6,473 nt of DNA from an uncultured Kiloniellales bacterium (GTDB taxonomy: Bacteria; Pseudomonadota; Alphaproteobacteria; Kiloniellales; JAKSDN01): the NCBI GenBank assembly GCA_937974415.1, contig CALJXB010000319.1, positions 1-6,473 on the forward strand, written 5' to 3'. The position numbers were made by a program, and so were the translations under genes. Positions within the stretch are counted from its first letter, which is position 1. Each line of letters opens with the position of its first letter. The notes beneath the pieces were generated by a model that saw only the letters and a program-made list of their open reading frames with translations, did not search any database and was not told where the DNA came from. Shown here piece by piece: positions 1-5,732 of this stretch.

Positions 1-22
1 CGGTCTGATAGCTTGCGCCGTC

Positions 23-1540
23 ATGGAAACCAGCACCGCCAACCTCGCCCACCTGCCCGCCGGCGAACAGCCGCGCGACCCCTTGCGCGACCCGCCGGTC
101 AACTACGAGGCCGAGCAAGCCCTCATCGGCGCCATCCTCGCCAGCAACACGGCGCTGGAGAAGGTCGCCGACTTCCTGCGCCCGGAGCATTTCGCCGAGG
201 CCGTGCACGGGCGCATCTTCGAGGCCTGCTGCCGGCTCATCGACCGGGGCCAGATCGCCGACTGGGTGCAGCTCAAGAACCTCTTCGAACAGGACGGCGC
301 GCTGCAAGATGTGCGCGGCGCGGATTACCTGAAGGAGCTTCAGGAAAGCGCCATCTCCATCATCAATGCCGGCGACTATGGGCGCACCATCCACGACCAC
401 TTCCTGCGCCGGCAGCTGATCGGCCTCGGCGAGGACATGGTCAACGACGCCTTCGACCATGACCTGGACAAGCCGGCCTCCGACCAGATCGAGGCAGCCG
501 AGCAGAAGCTCTACAGCCTGGCGGAAAGTGGCACCATCGAGGGCGGCTTCCAGACCTTCTCCCAGGCGCTGACCGTCGCCATCGAGATGGCGGAACTGGC
601 GCGCAAACGCGAGGGCCACGTCTCGGGCGTGACCACCGGCCTGCTCGACCTCGACAACCTCCTGGGCGGCCTGCAAAAAAGCGACCTGGTGGTGCTGGCC
701 GGCCGGCCATCCATGGGCAAGACTGCGCTGGCGACCAATTTCGGCTTCAACGCCGCGAGCCTGTTCCGCCGCTCGGACAACAGCGATGTCGAAGGCGGCG
801 CCGTTATCGGCTTCTTCTCCCTGGAGATGTCGCGCGAACAGCTCGCCACGCGCATCCTGGCGGACCGCAGCAAGGTGCCCTCGGACAAGATCCGCCGGGG
901 TATGATCACCGACCAGCAGTTCGATCAGATCCTGCAGGCCAGTGCCGAGCTGCACTCCATCCCCTTCTTCATCGACGACACCCCGGCGCTGTCGGTAAGC
1001 CAGCTCAGGACCCGCGCCCGGCGCCTCAAGCGGCAGCACAACCTGGGGCTCATCGTCGTCGACTACCTGCAGCTCATGCGCCCCTCGGCCGGGGTCAGCA
1101 ACGAGAACCGGGTCCAGGAGGTCTCGGACATCACCCGCGGCCTCAAGGCCATCGCCAAGGAGCTCAACGTGCCGGTGCTGGCCCTCTCCCAGCTTTCGCG
1201 CGCCGTCGAGCAGCGCGAGGACAAACGCCCGCAACTGTCGGATCTGCGCGAATCGGGCTCGATCGAACAGGACGCCGACGTGGTCATGTTCGTGTTCCGC
1301 GAGAGCTATTACTTGGAGCGCGCCCAGCCGGTGCAGCGTCCTGAAGAAGGCAACGAAAAGTACAACGAGCGTCTCGACAAATGGCAGAGCCGGTTGGAGG
1401 AAACCCGGGGCCTGTCGGAAGTCATCATCGCCAAGCAGCGCCATGGGCCGATCGGAACCGTGCGCCTGGCCTTCGAGGGCGCCGCCACCAAGTTCAGCAA
1501 CCGCGACAGCCCGGAATATCTGCCGGACGAGGCGTTTTAG
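23..1540 (+). CDS. dnaB: Replicative DNA helicase DnaB
   Basis: Hexameric 5'-3' helicase that unwinds DNA at the replication fork and recruits primase; cytoplasmic, 505 residues. The N-terminal primase-interacting domain covers about residues 24-130 (PPVNYEAEQALIGAIL near its start). The C-terminal RecA-like domain starts near residue 200: Walker A GRPSMGKT at 227-234 (Lys233), Walker B around VVDYLQLM with Asp347, the LRESGSIEQDAD segment at 408-419, and the KQRHGPIG segment at 471-478, whose Arg473 matches the family's arginine finger. Compared with E. coli DnaB there are two extra loops, one around residues 248-259 before the FFSLEMS motif and one of about 28 residues at 434-461; both are, as I recall, usual in alphaproteobacteria. 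The ATG at 23 gives a normal N-terminus, but only 22 bases precede it and no clear Shine-Dalgarno is visible. It ends cleanly with SPEYLPDEAF. Confidence 0.98.
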   Translation: METSTANLAHLPAGEQPRDPLRDPPVNYEAEQALIGAILASNTALEKVADFLRPEHFAEAVHGRIFEACCRLIDRGQIADWVQLKNLFEQDGALQDVRGADYLKELQESAISIINAGDYGRTIHDHFLRRQLIGLGEDMVNDAFDHDLDKPASDQIEAAEQKLYSLAESGTIEGGFQTFSQALTVAIEMAELARKREGHVSGVTTGLLDLDNLLGGLQKSDLVVLAGRPSMGKTALATNFGFNAASLFRRSDNSDVEGGAVIGFFSLEMSREQLATRILADRSKVPSDKIRRGMITDQQFDQILQASAELHSIPFFIDDTPALSVSQLRTRARRLKRQHNLGLIVVDYLQLMRPSAGVSNENRVQEVSDITRGLKAIAKELNVPVLALSQLSRAVEQREDKRPQLSDLRESGSIEQDADVVMFVFRESYYLERAQPVQRPEEGNEKYNERLDKWQSRLEETRGLSEVIIAKQRHGPIGTVRLAFEGAATKFSNRDSPEYLPDEAF

Positions 1541-1586
1541 CCGCCGGTGCGGCGGAGATTGCGGAACCAGGCTTCTCCCGGATCGT

Positions 1587-1604
1587 GGATTTGGCACCAA
1601 ATCC
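1587..1604. promoter_or_regulatory. Inverted repeat downstream of dnaB
   Basis: GGATTTGG-CA-CCAAATCC is a perfect 8-base inverted repeat around a 2-base centre, 46 bases after the dnaB stop. As RNA it would fold as a 7-pair stem with a GCAC loop. It is more AT-rich than its surroundings. No T-run follows (TTCAAGCAAAAGG), so it is not a standard intrinsic terminator. A regulator operator or a 3'-end stabilising hairpin are the main alternatives. The symmetry is certain, the function is not. Confidence 0.4.
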
Positions 1605-1640
1605 TTCAAGCAAAAGGGGAATTCAGCCCGGCCGCGAGCG

Positions 1641-1669
1641 TTGACGCCCTCCGGCGCCTTGGCTAAGGT
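1641..1669 (+). promoter_or_regulatory. Candidate sigma70-type promoter for mlaE operon
   Basis: TTGACG at 1641-1646 matches 5 of 6 bases of the -35 consensus. After a 17-base spacer comes TAAGGT at 1664-1669, which keeps the three most conserved -10 positions (T1, A2, T6). Spacing and composition fit alphaproteobacterial housekeeping promoters. Transcription would start near 1676 and give a leader of about 250 bases before mlaE. The inference is from motif matching only. Confidence 0.45.
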
Positions 1670-1672
1670 GCG

Positions 1673-1687
1673 GGCCGCTGCGCGGCC
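1673..1687 (+). other. GC hairpin near predicted transcript start
   Basis: GGCCGC-TGC-GCGGCC forms a perfect 6-pair stem with a 3-base loop, just downstream of the candidate -10 box, so it would lie at the extreme 5' end of the predicted mlaE leader RNA. No T-run follows. Short GC palindromes are frequent at this base composition, so it may be chance. Confidence 0.25.
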
Positions 1688-1735
1688 GGATTTGACGGAG
1701 TCCCGCCTTTCCCCGGCCAGATCGAAGAGGGCGCG

Positions 1736-1813
1736 ATGCGTCCGCTCCGCCCGTCTCCACAGACTGTCTCCACAGCCCGTCTGCGGGGGCTTTGCACCGG
1801 AACCCGAGGATGA
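1736..1813 (+). CDS. Possible 25-residue leader ORF
   Basis: An ATG at 1736 is preceded by AAGAGG at 1725-1730 with a 5-base spacer, one of the better Shine-Dalgarno matches in the window. It reads MRPLRPSPQTVSTARLRGLC and ends at TGA 1811-1813, which overlaps the ATG of the next tiny ORF (ATGA). The peptide matches no family I know, and it is basic and Pro/Arg-rich like shadow translation at this GC. A 13-base repeat (not a multiple of 3) inside it argues against long-term protein selection. If translated, it would more likely act as a regulatory leader upstream of mlaE than as a functional peptide. Confidence 0.2.
   Translation: MRPLRPSPQTVSTARLRGLCTGTRG
1750..1788. repeat. 13-base tandem direct repeat, about 2.5 copies
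   Basis: Three consecutive 13-base units are visible: CCCGTCTCCACAG (1750-1762), ACTGTCTCCACAG (1763-1775) and CCCGTCTGCGGGG (1776-1788). The first two share GTCTCCACAG exactly, and the third keeps the first seven bases of unit one. The junction of units one and two also forms the symmetric AGAC-T-GTCT at 1761-1769. The array lies in the predicted mlaE leader. It may be a binding site for a regulator or a slippage product; the repeat is seen, its role is unknown. Confidence 0.5.
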
Positions 1814-1926
1814 AACCGCAGGTTCGCATCGAAGCCCCCAAGAGCTCTGCCCGTCACATTGCCTGGCGCGCGCCTATCTGCCGCGCCACCGTCCGCCGCG
1901 CTTGGGCGGACCGGCCGGCACGCTGA
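1810..1926 (+). CDS. Possible 38-residue ORF in frame with mlaE
   Basis: An ATG at 1810 (ATGA overlap with the preceding tiny ORF) opens a 38-residue frame beginning MKPQVRIEAPKSSARHIAWR and ending at TGA 1924-1926, three bases before the mlaE ATG and in the same frame as mlaE. A GAGG abuts the ATG, too close to act as a normal ribosome site, so translation would depend on coupling to the upstream ORF. The peptide is strongly basic and belongs to no family I recognise. It could be a leader that delivers ribosomes to mlaE, which has only a poor Shine-Dalgarno, or a chance open frame. One stop codon alone separates it from being an N-terminal extension of MlaE. Confidence 0.2.
   Translation: MKPQVRIEAPKSSARHIAWRAPICRATVRRAWADRPAR
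1891..1911 (+). other. Hairpin just upstream of mlaE start
   Basis: GTCCGCC (1891-1897) and GGCGGAC (1905-1911) pair perfectly around a 7-base loop, ending 18 bases before the mlaE ATG. In mRNA this would place a stable stem next to the initiation region. It could modulate ribosome access or be a chance GC-rich fold. Confidence 0.3.
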
Positions 1927-1929
1927 ACC

Positions 1930-2703
1930 ATGCCGATCCTGCAGCCGATCGGCCGGACCGTACTTGCCTTCCTCGAGACGGTGGGCCGCCTGTCCCTCTT
2001 CACCGCCATCTCGACCTCGCATTGCATGCGCCCGCCGTTCTATCCGCGCCTGCTGCTGCGCCAGATGGTCGAGATCGGCTATTACTCCCTGCCCGTGGTC
2101 GGCCTCACGGCGATCTTCACCGGCATGGTGCTGGCGCTGCAGAGCTATACCGGCTTCGCCCGCTTCTCGGCCGAGAGCGCCATCCCCAACGTGGTCATCG
2201 TGTCGATCACCCGCGAGCTGGGACCGGTGCTGGCCGGCCTCATGGTGGCCGGGCGGGTCGGCGCGTCGATGGCGGCGGAGATCGGCACCATGCGGGTCAC
2301 CGAGCAGATCGACGCGCTGGATACGCTCGCCACCAACCCCTTCAAATACCTCGTGGCGCCGCGCCTCTTGGCTGGGGTCACCATGCTGCCGATCCTGGTG
2401 CTGACCGCGGACATCATCGGCGTGTTCGGCGGCTATCTCGTCTCGATCTTCAAGCTCGGCTTCAATCCCAGCCTCTACATCAAGAACACCTGGGATTTCA
2501 TGGAGGCTCTGGACGTCATCTCGGGCCTGGTGAAGGCCTCGGTGTTCGGCTTCCTGATCACTCTGATGGGCTGCTATCACGGCTACAACTCGAAGGGCGG
2601 GGCGCAGGGCGTCGGCACGGCGACGACCAACGCCGTGGTGTCGGCCTCGGTCCTCATCCTTTCGTCCAACTACCTGATCACGGAGCTGTTCTTCGCCCGA
2701 TGA
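1930..2703 (+). CDS. mlaE: MlaE-family lipid ABC transporter permease
   Basis: Inner-membrane permease of the Mla phospholipid transport system, which moves glycerophospholipids between inner and outer membranes and preserves outer-membrane asymmetry; related to YrbE, Ttg2B and plant TGD1. It has 257 residues, close to the 260 of E. coli MlaE. An amphipathic N-terminal helix (about 5-28) is followed by hydrophobic membrane segments starting near residue 50 (YYSLPVVGLTAIFTGMVLAL), then around VVIVSITRELGPVLAGLMVA, LLAGVTMLPILVLTADIIGV, VFGFLITLMGCYHGY and the C-terminus. EQIDAL at 125-130 belongs to the conserved coupling helix that contacts the ATPase. The ATG at 1930 gives a family-typical N-terminus; the Shine-Dalgarno is weak, and a TGA three bases upstream leaves coupling possible. 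The stop overlaps the mlaF start as ATGA. Substrate is inferred from family only. Confidence 0.93.
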   Translation: MPILQPIGRTVLAFLETVGRLSLFTAISTSHCMRPPFYPRLLLRQMVEIGYYSLPVVGLTAIFTGMVLALQSYTGFARFSAESAIPNVVIVSITRELGPVLAGLMVAGRVGASMAAEIGTMRVTEQIDALDTLATNPFKYLVAPRLLAGVTMLPILVLTADIIGVFGGYLVSIFKLGFNPSLYIKNTWDFMEALDVISGLVKASVFGFLITLMGCYHGYNSKGGAQGVGTATTNAVVSASVLILSSNYLITELFFAR

Positions 2704-3557
2704 CCCCCGGCCCATCAAACGAGGGCGATCCAAACGAGGGCCCCCCGAACCAAGCCTCGCCCGCGGAGAGCGCCAGCCGCGGCGGGCCTCAGTCGCCCAA
2801 GATCCGCATCCGCGACCTCTACAAGTCCTTCGGAACGAAACACGTGCTCAGCGGCATGGACCTCGACGTCGGCGCCGGCGAGTCGGTGGTGGTGATCGGC
2901 GGCTCCGGCAGCGGCAAGTCGGTGACCCTTAAGTGCGTCCTGGGCCTGTTGCAGCCGGAAGAGGGCTCGATCCAGGTCGACGGCGAGGAGGTGGTCGGCC
3001 TCGGCGGCGAGAGCCTCGAGCTGGTCCGCCGCAAGTTCGGCATGCTGTTCCAGAACGCGGCGCTGTTCGATTCCCTGACGGTTTGGCAGAACGTCGCCTT
3101 CGGCCTGATCCAGGGCCAGGGCATGGCCCGACGCCAGGCCAGGGAGATCGCCTTCGACCGGCTGACCGCGGTGGGCCTGGAAGCCGAGGTGGGCAACATG
3201 TGGCCGGCCGAGCTCTCCGGCGGCATGCGCAAGCGCGTCGGCCTGGCCCGGGCCATCGCCACCTCGCCGGATATTATCTTCTTCGACGAACCGACCACCG
3301 GCCTCGACCCCATCATGGGCGACGTGATCGACGAGCTCATCGTCAAATGCGTGCGCGAGCTCGGCGCGACGGCGCTCTCGATCACCCACGACATGGCCAG
3401 CGCCCGCAAGATTTCCGACCGCATCGCCATGCTGTACGACGGCAGGATCATCTGGGCCGGGCCGACGGCGGAGATCGACCGGTCGAACAATCCCTACGTG
3501 GATCAGTTCATCCACGGGCGCGCCGAGGGCCCCATCGCCTCGATGGTCAACGCCTAG
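2700..3557 (+). CDS. mlaF: MlaF-family lipid ABC transporter ATPase
   Basis: Cytoplasmic ATPase that powers MlaE-type phospholipid transport; 285 residues, somewhat longer than E. coli MlaF (269). All ABC motifs are intact: Walker A GGSGSGKS at 67-74 (Lys73), Q-loop Gln118 in FQNAALFDSLTVWQNV, signature LSGGM at 172-176, Walker B IIFFDEP with Asp196 and catalytic Glu197, and H-loop His230 in SITHDMAS. LSGGMRKRV and the GLFDSLTV-like Q-loop region are typical of the MlaF branch. The ATG at 2700 overlaps the mlaE stop by 4 bases, implying coupled translation. The first ~33 residues, before the conserved KIRIRDLYKSFG, are a Pro/Asn/Glu/Ser-rich tail with a duplicated NEG-P unit; no alternative start exists between the tail and the core. 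No mlaD, mlaC or mlaB follows in this window. Confidence 0.94.
   Translation: MTPGPSNEGDPNEGPPNQASPAESASRGGPQSPKIRIRDLYKSFGTKHVLSGMDLDVGAGESVVVIGGSGSGKSVTLKCVLGLLQPEEGSIQVDGEEVVGLGGESLELVRRKFGMLFQNAALFDSLTVWQNVAFGLIQGQGMARRQAREIAFDRLTAVGLEAEVGNMWPAELSGGMRKRVGLARAIATSPDIIFFDEPTTGLDPIMGDVIDELIVKCVRELGATALSITHDMASARKISDRIAMLYDGRIIWAGPTAEIDRSNNPYVDQFIHGRAEGPIASMVNA
2716..2741 (+). repeat. 15-base-period repeat in mlaF 5' end
   Basis: CAAACGAGGGC occurs at 2716-2726 and again at 2731-2741, a 15-base (5-codon) period. It encodes the consecutive NEGDP and NEGPP units, followed by a diverged NQASP, in the low-complexity N-terminal tail of MlaF. The period preserves the reading frame, consistent with a recent in-frame duplication in a disordered segment. 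Confidence 0.7.
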
Positions 3558-3590
3558 TTAGAGCCGTGATCGGACACCGACCCGGCACCG

Positions 3591-3596
3591 AGAAGG
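3591..3596 (+). promoter_or_regulatory. Shine-Dalgarno supporting radA GTG start
   Basis: AGAAGG lies 10 bases before the GTG at 3607 in the 49-base mlaF-radA gap. The spacing is slightly long but this is the best match nearby, and it decides in favour of the GTG start, which places the zinc-finger cysteines at residues 10-27 as expected for RadA. Confidence 0.5.
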
Positions 3597-3606
3597 CCCT
3601 TTAGCC

Positions 3607-5010
3607 GTGGCCAAGCGATCCGCGCACTATGTCTGCCAGTCCTGCGGCGCAGTGACGCCGAAATGGGGCGGGCGCTGCGAATCCTGCGGCGAATGGAACA
3701 CCATCGTTGAGGAGACCGTGGCGAGCGTCGCGCCGGGCGGCCTGGGCCCGGGAGGCCCGGGAGGCCGCGGAGGGAAGGCGTCCCATAAACTGGAGTTCCA
3801 CGCCCTCGACGGCCCGGCCGAGCGGCTGCCGCGCCGCACCACCGGCATCGCCGAGCTCGACCGGGTCTGCGGCAGCGGCCTGGTACCCGGGTCGGCGGTG
3901 CTGATCGGCGGCGATCCGGGGATCGGCAAGTCGACCCTTCTGCTGCAGGCGGCGGCCGGGCTGGCGGGGGCCGGAGACGGCGCCGGCACGGCTTGCATCT
4001 ATATCTCGGGCGAAGAGTCGGTCGACCAGGTGCGCCTGCGCGCCTACCGCCTGGGCCTCTCCCACGCCAAGGTGCAACTCGCCGCGGCGACCTCGGTCCG
4101 GGACATCGCCGCCAGCCTGGACGATACGGCCGGCGTGGTCATCGCCGATTCGATCCAGACCCTCTACGTGGACAACCTGGACTCCGCGCCCGGCACGGTC
4201 GCCCAGGTGCGCGCCAGCGCCCAGGAGCTGATCCGCCTCGCCAAGACCCGCGGCTTCACCCTGTTCCTGGTCGGCCATGTCACCAAGGAAGGGGTGCTCG
4301 CCGGCCCTCGGGTGCTCGAGCACATGGTCGACACGGTACTCTATTTCGAGGGCGAGCGCGGCCACCAGTTCCGCATTCTGAGGGCGGTCAAGAACCGCTT
4401 CGGGCCGACCGACGAGATCGGCGTGTTCGAGATGACCGACGCCGGCCTGGCCGAGGTCGCCAATCCCTCCGCCCTGGTCCTCGCCGAGCGGCGCGGCACC
4501 GCCTCGGGGGTGAGCGTCTTCGCCGGGATCGAAGGGACTCGGCCGCTCCTGGTCGAGATCCAGGCGCTGGTCTCCGCCTCGCCGCTGGCCACGCCGCGGC
4601 GCGCCGTGGTCGGCTGGGACTCCGGACGCCTGGCCATGGTCCTGGCCGTCCTGGAGGCGCGTTGCGGCCTTATTCTTGCCGGAAAGGACATCTATCTGAA
4701 CGTCGCCGGCGGCCTCAAGGTGAGAGAGCCGGCGGCGGACCTGGCGGTCGCCGGCGCTCTGGTCTCGGCCGCCAGCGACACTCCGGTGCCCGAGGACATG
4801 GTGATCTTCGGCGAGATCGGCTTGAGCGGCGAGGTGCGCAGCGTGGGGCAGACTGACGCCCGGCTCAAGGAGGCGGCCAAACTGGGCTTCGCCCGCGCCC
4901 TAATCCCGGCCGGGCGGGGCCGCAAAGCGGCCGAGACCGCGGGCCTGCAGGTCGATGAAATCGGCCACTTGCGGGACATGGTCGGGCGCATCGCCGGTAC
5001 CCGGGACTAA
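3607..5010 (+). CDS. radA: DNA repair protein RadA (branch-migration ATPase)
   Basis: RecA-like ATPase of the RadA/Sms family that drives branch migration and processes recombination intermediates with RecA, acting as a hexameric motor on DNA; 467 residues versus 460 in E. coli. A C4 zinc finger is formed by Cys10, Cys13, Cys24 and Cys27 (YVCQSCG, RCESCGEWNT). The ATPase core has Walker A GGDPGIGKST at 101-110 (Lys108), Walker B with Asp181 in VVIADSIQT, and the RadA-specific KNRFG motif at 262-266. A C-terminal Lon-protease-like fold begins near residue 312 (RPLLVEIQALV) and runs through GEIGLSGEVRSV, without being a working protease in this family. A Gly/Pro-rich linker at 47-56 joins the finger to the core. 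Start is GTG. It lies 49 bases after mlaF and 10 bases before cvpA, likely in one operon. Confidence 0.97.
   Translation: MAKRSAHYVCQSCGAVTPKWGGRCESCGEWNTIVEETVASVAPGGLGPGGPGGRGGKASHKLEFHALDGPAERLPRRTTGIAELDRVCGSGLVPGSAVLIGGDPGIGKSTLLLQAAAGLAGAGDGAGTACIYISGEESVDQVRLRAYRLGLSHAKVQLAAATSVRDIAASLDDTAGVVIADSIQTLYVDNLDSAPGTVAQVRASAQELIRLAKTRGFTLFLVGHVTKEGVLAGPRVLEHMVDTVLYFEGERGHQFRILRAVKNRFGPTDEIGVFEMTDAGLAEVANPSALVLAERRGTASGVSVFAGIEGTRPLLVEIQALVSASPLATPRRAVVGWDSGRLAMVLAVLEARCGLILAGKDIYLNVAGGLKVREPAADLAVAGALVSAASDTPVPEDMVIFGEIGLSGEVRSVGQTDARLKEAAKLGFARALIPAGRGRKAAETAGLQVDEIGHLRDMVGRIAGTRD
3745..3771 (+). repeat. 9-base tandem repeat in radA linker
   Basis: GGCCCGGGA is repeated exactly at 3745-3753 and 3754-3762, with a third diverged copy GGCCGCGGA at 3763-3771. 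It encodes GPG-GPG-GRG at residues 47-55, between the zinc finger and the ATPase core. Unit length keeps the frame, so copy number could change without disrupting the protein. Confidence 0.75.
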
Positions 5011-5020
5011 GCCTACTGCG

Positions 5021-5677
5021 ATGGATGCCTTACCGGTCAACGCCGCCGACCTCATGGTCATCGCCATCGTCCTGGTTTCCGGGCTTCTCGCCTTCGTGCG
5101 CGGCCTGGTGCACGAAATCCTCGCGCTCGGCGCTTGGGTCGGGGCCGGCATCGTCACCTATCTCGGCATCGACCGGGTCATCCCCTTCGCCCGCAGCCTG
5201 ACGGAGGTCCAGGCGGTGGCCGACGTGGGCGCCGGCGCGGCACTGTTCCTGGCGGTCCTGGTCGCCCTCAGCATCGTGACGCGGATTCTGGTCAAGCAGG
5301 TCCGCAAGAGCAGCCTGGGCGCCCTCGACCGCTCGCTCGGGCTGCTCTTCGGCCTGGCCCGCGGCGCCCTCATCGTCGCCGTCGCCTGGCTGGCGATCGC
5401 CTGGGCCTATCAGGAGGAACCCCTGCCCGGCTGGGTCGCCGAGGCCCGCAGCCTGCCGCTGGTCGAGGAAGGCGCCCGGGCGCTCTACGATGCGCTGCCC
5501 GAGGGCTTCAGGCCCGAGGACCTGCCACCGGCCCTAGAGGCCGTCGAGGGGCTGAAAGACATCACTTTCGACGATTTGGACTCACCGCCGGCAGAATCCG
5601 CTGTTCAAGACGAGCAATCGGGGTATAACAGCGACACCCGGAAGGGCCTGGACAACCTGTTTCAGCAGAATCAGTGA
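5021..5677 (+). CDS. cvpA: CvpA family inner-membrane protein
   Basis: CvpA-family membrane protein of 218 residues. In E. coli the gene precedes purF and was named for colicin V production; its molecular role is still unclear, with links to envelope stress reported. Four hydrophobic segments are visible at roughly 10-30 (LMVIAIVLVSGLLAFV), 32-52, 66-88 (VGAGAALFLAVLVALSIVT) and 108-128 (GALIVAVAWLAIAWAY). The KSSLGALDRSLGLLFGLARG stretch before the fourth segment is the family's conserved core. A soluble acidic C-terminal region ends in GYNSDTRKGLDNLF, which resembles tails I recall in alphaproteobacterial CvpA. The frame is open into radA from 4955, but ATG 5021, 10 bases after the radA stop, gives the family-like N-terminus; no clear Shine-Dalgarno precedes it, so coupling to radA is likely. 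Confidence 0.92.
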   Translation: MDALPVNAADLMVIAIVLVSGLLAFVRGLVHEILALGAWVGAGIVTYLGIDRVIPFARSLTEVQAVADVGAGAALFLAVLVALSIVTRILVKQVRKSSLGALDRSLGLLFGLARGALIVAVAWLAIAWAYQEEPLPGWVAEARSLPLVEEGARALYDALPEGFRPEDLPPALEAVEGLKDITFDDLDSPPAESAVQDEQSGYNSDTRKGLDNLFQQNQ

Positions 5678-5732
5678 TCGCACCCGCTCCGAACAGGTCT
5701 GTGCACTTTCATCCCCAACGACGGGGCGCGCC

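Larger units (their letters stand above)
1541..1929. other. dnaB-mlaE intergenic region
   Basis: This 389-base stretch contains no recognisable protein domain in any frame. A frame open from 1443 into mlaF crosses it, but its translation is Arg/Pro/Ala-rich shadow sequence. It carries several small signals listed separately: an inverted repeat at 1587-1604, a candidate promoter at 1641-1669, a hairpin at 1673-1687, 13-base tandem repeats at 1750-1788, two tiny ORFs between 1736 and 1926, and a hairpin at 1891-1911. By my recollection of relatives, alanine racemase often lies here; nothing in the gap resembles a remnant of it. The likeliest role is the 3' end of the dnaB transcript plus the promoter and leader of the mlaE operon. 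Confidence 0.75.

Noticed and set aside
1541..1555. CCGCCG-GTG-CGGCGG hairpin directly after the dnaB stop as an intrinsic terminator
   Set aside because: The 6-pair stem is real, but the following bases (AGATTGCGG) contain no T-run, and such GC palindromes are common at this composition.
1592..1607. TGGCAC within the inverted repeat as the -24 box of a sigma54 promoter
   Set aside because: The required GC at the -12 position, 10 bases after the GG, is absent; the bases there are TT.
1692..1697. Second TTGACG as a -35 box
   Set aside because: No acceptable -10 sequence lies 16-18 bases downstream.
1443..2699. Long + strand open frame joined to mlaF, suggesting a 704-residue protein
   Set aside because: The part before 2700 crosses the dnaB end, the gap and mlaE in the wrong frame and reads as Arg/Pro/His-rich shadow; the ABC homology begins only after 2700.
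1663..2733. 356-codon open frame on the minus strand
   Set aside because: It lies opposite mlaE and the gap; the translation is Arg/His/Asp/Gly-rich with no family motif, as expected of antisense frames in GC-rich coding DNA.
2715..3515. 266-codon minus-strand frame opposite mlaF
   Set aside because: No recognisable domain; mirrors the codon structure of the clearly real mlaF.
3601..4365. 254-codon minus-strand frame opposite radA
   Set aside because: Antisense shadow of radA; no family features.
4955..5020. Extended cvpA start inside radA
   Set aside because: The 22 extra residues are polar and unlike CvpA; they derive from radA's 3' end in another frame, while ATG 5021 gives the usual N-terminus.
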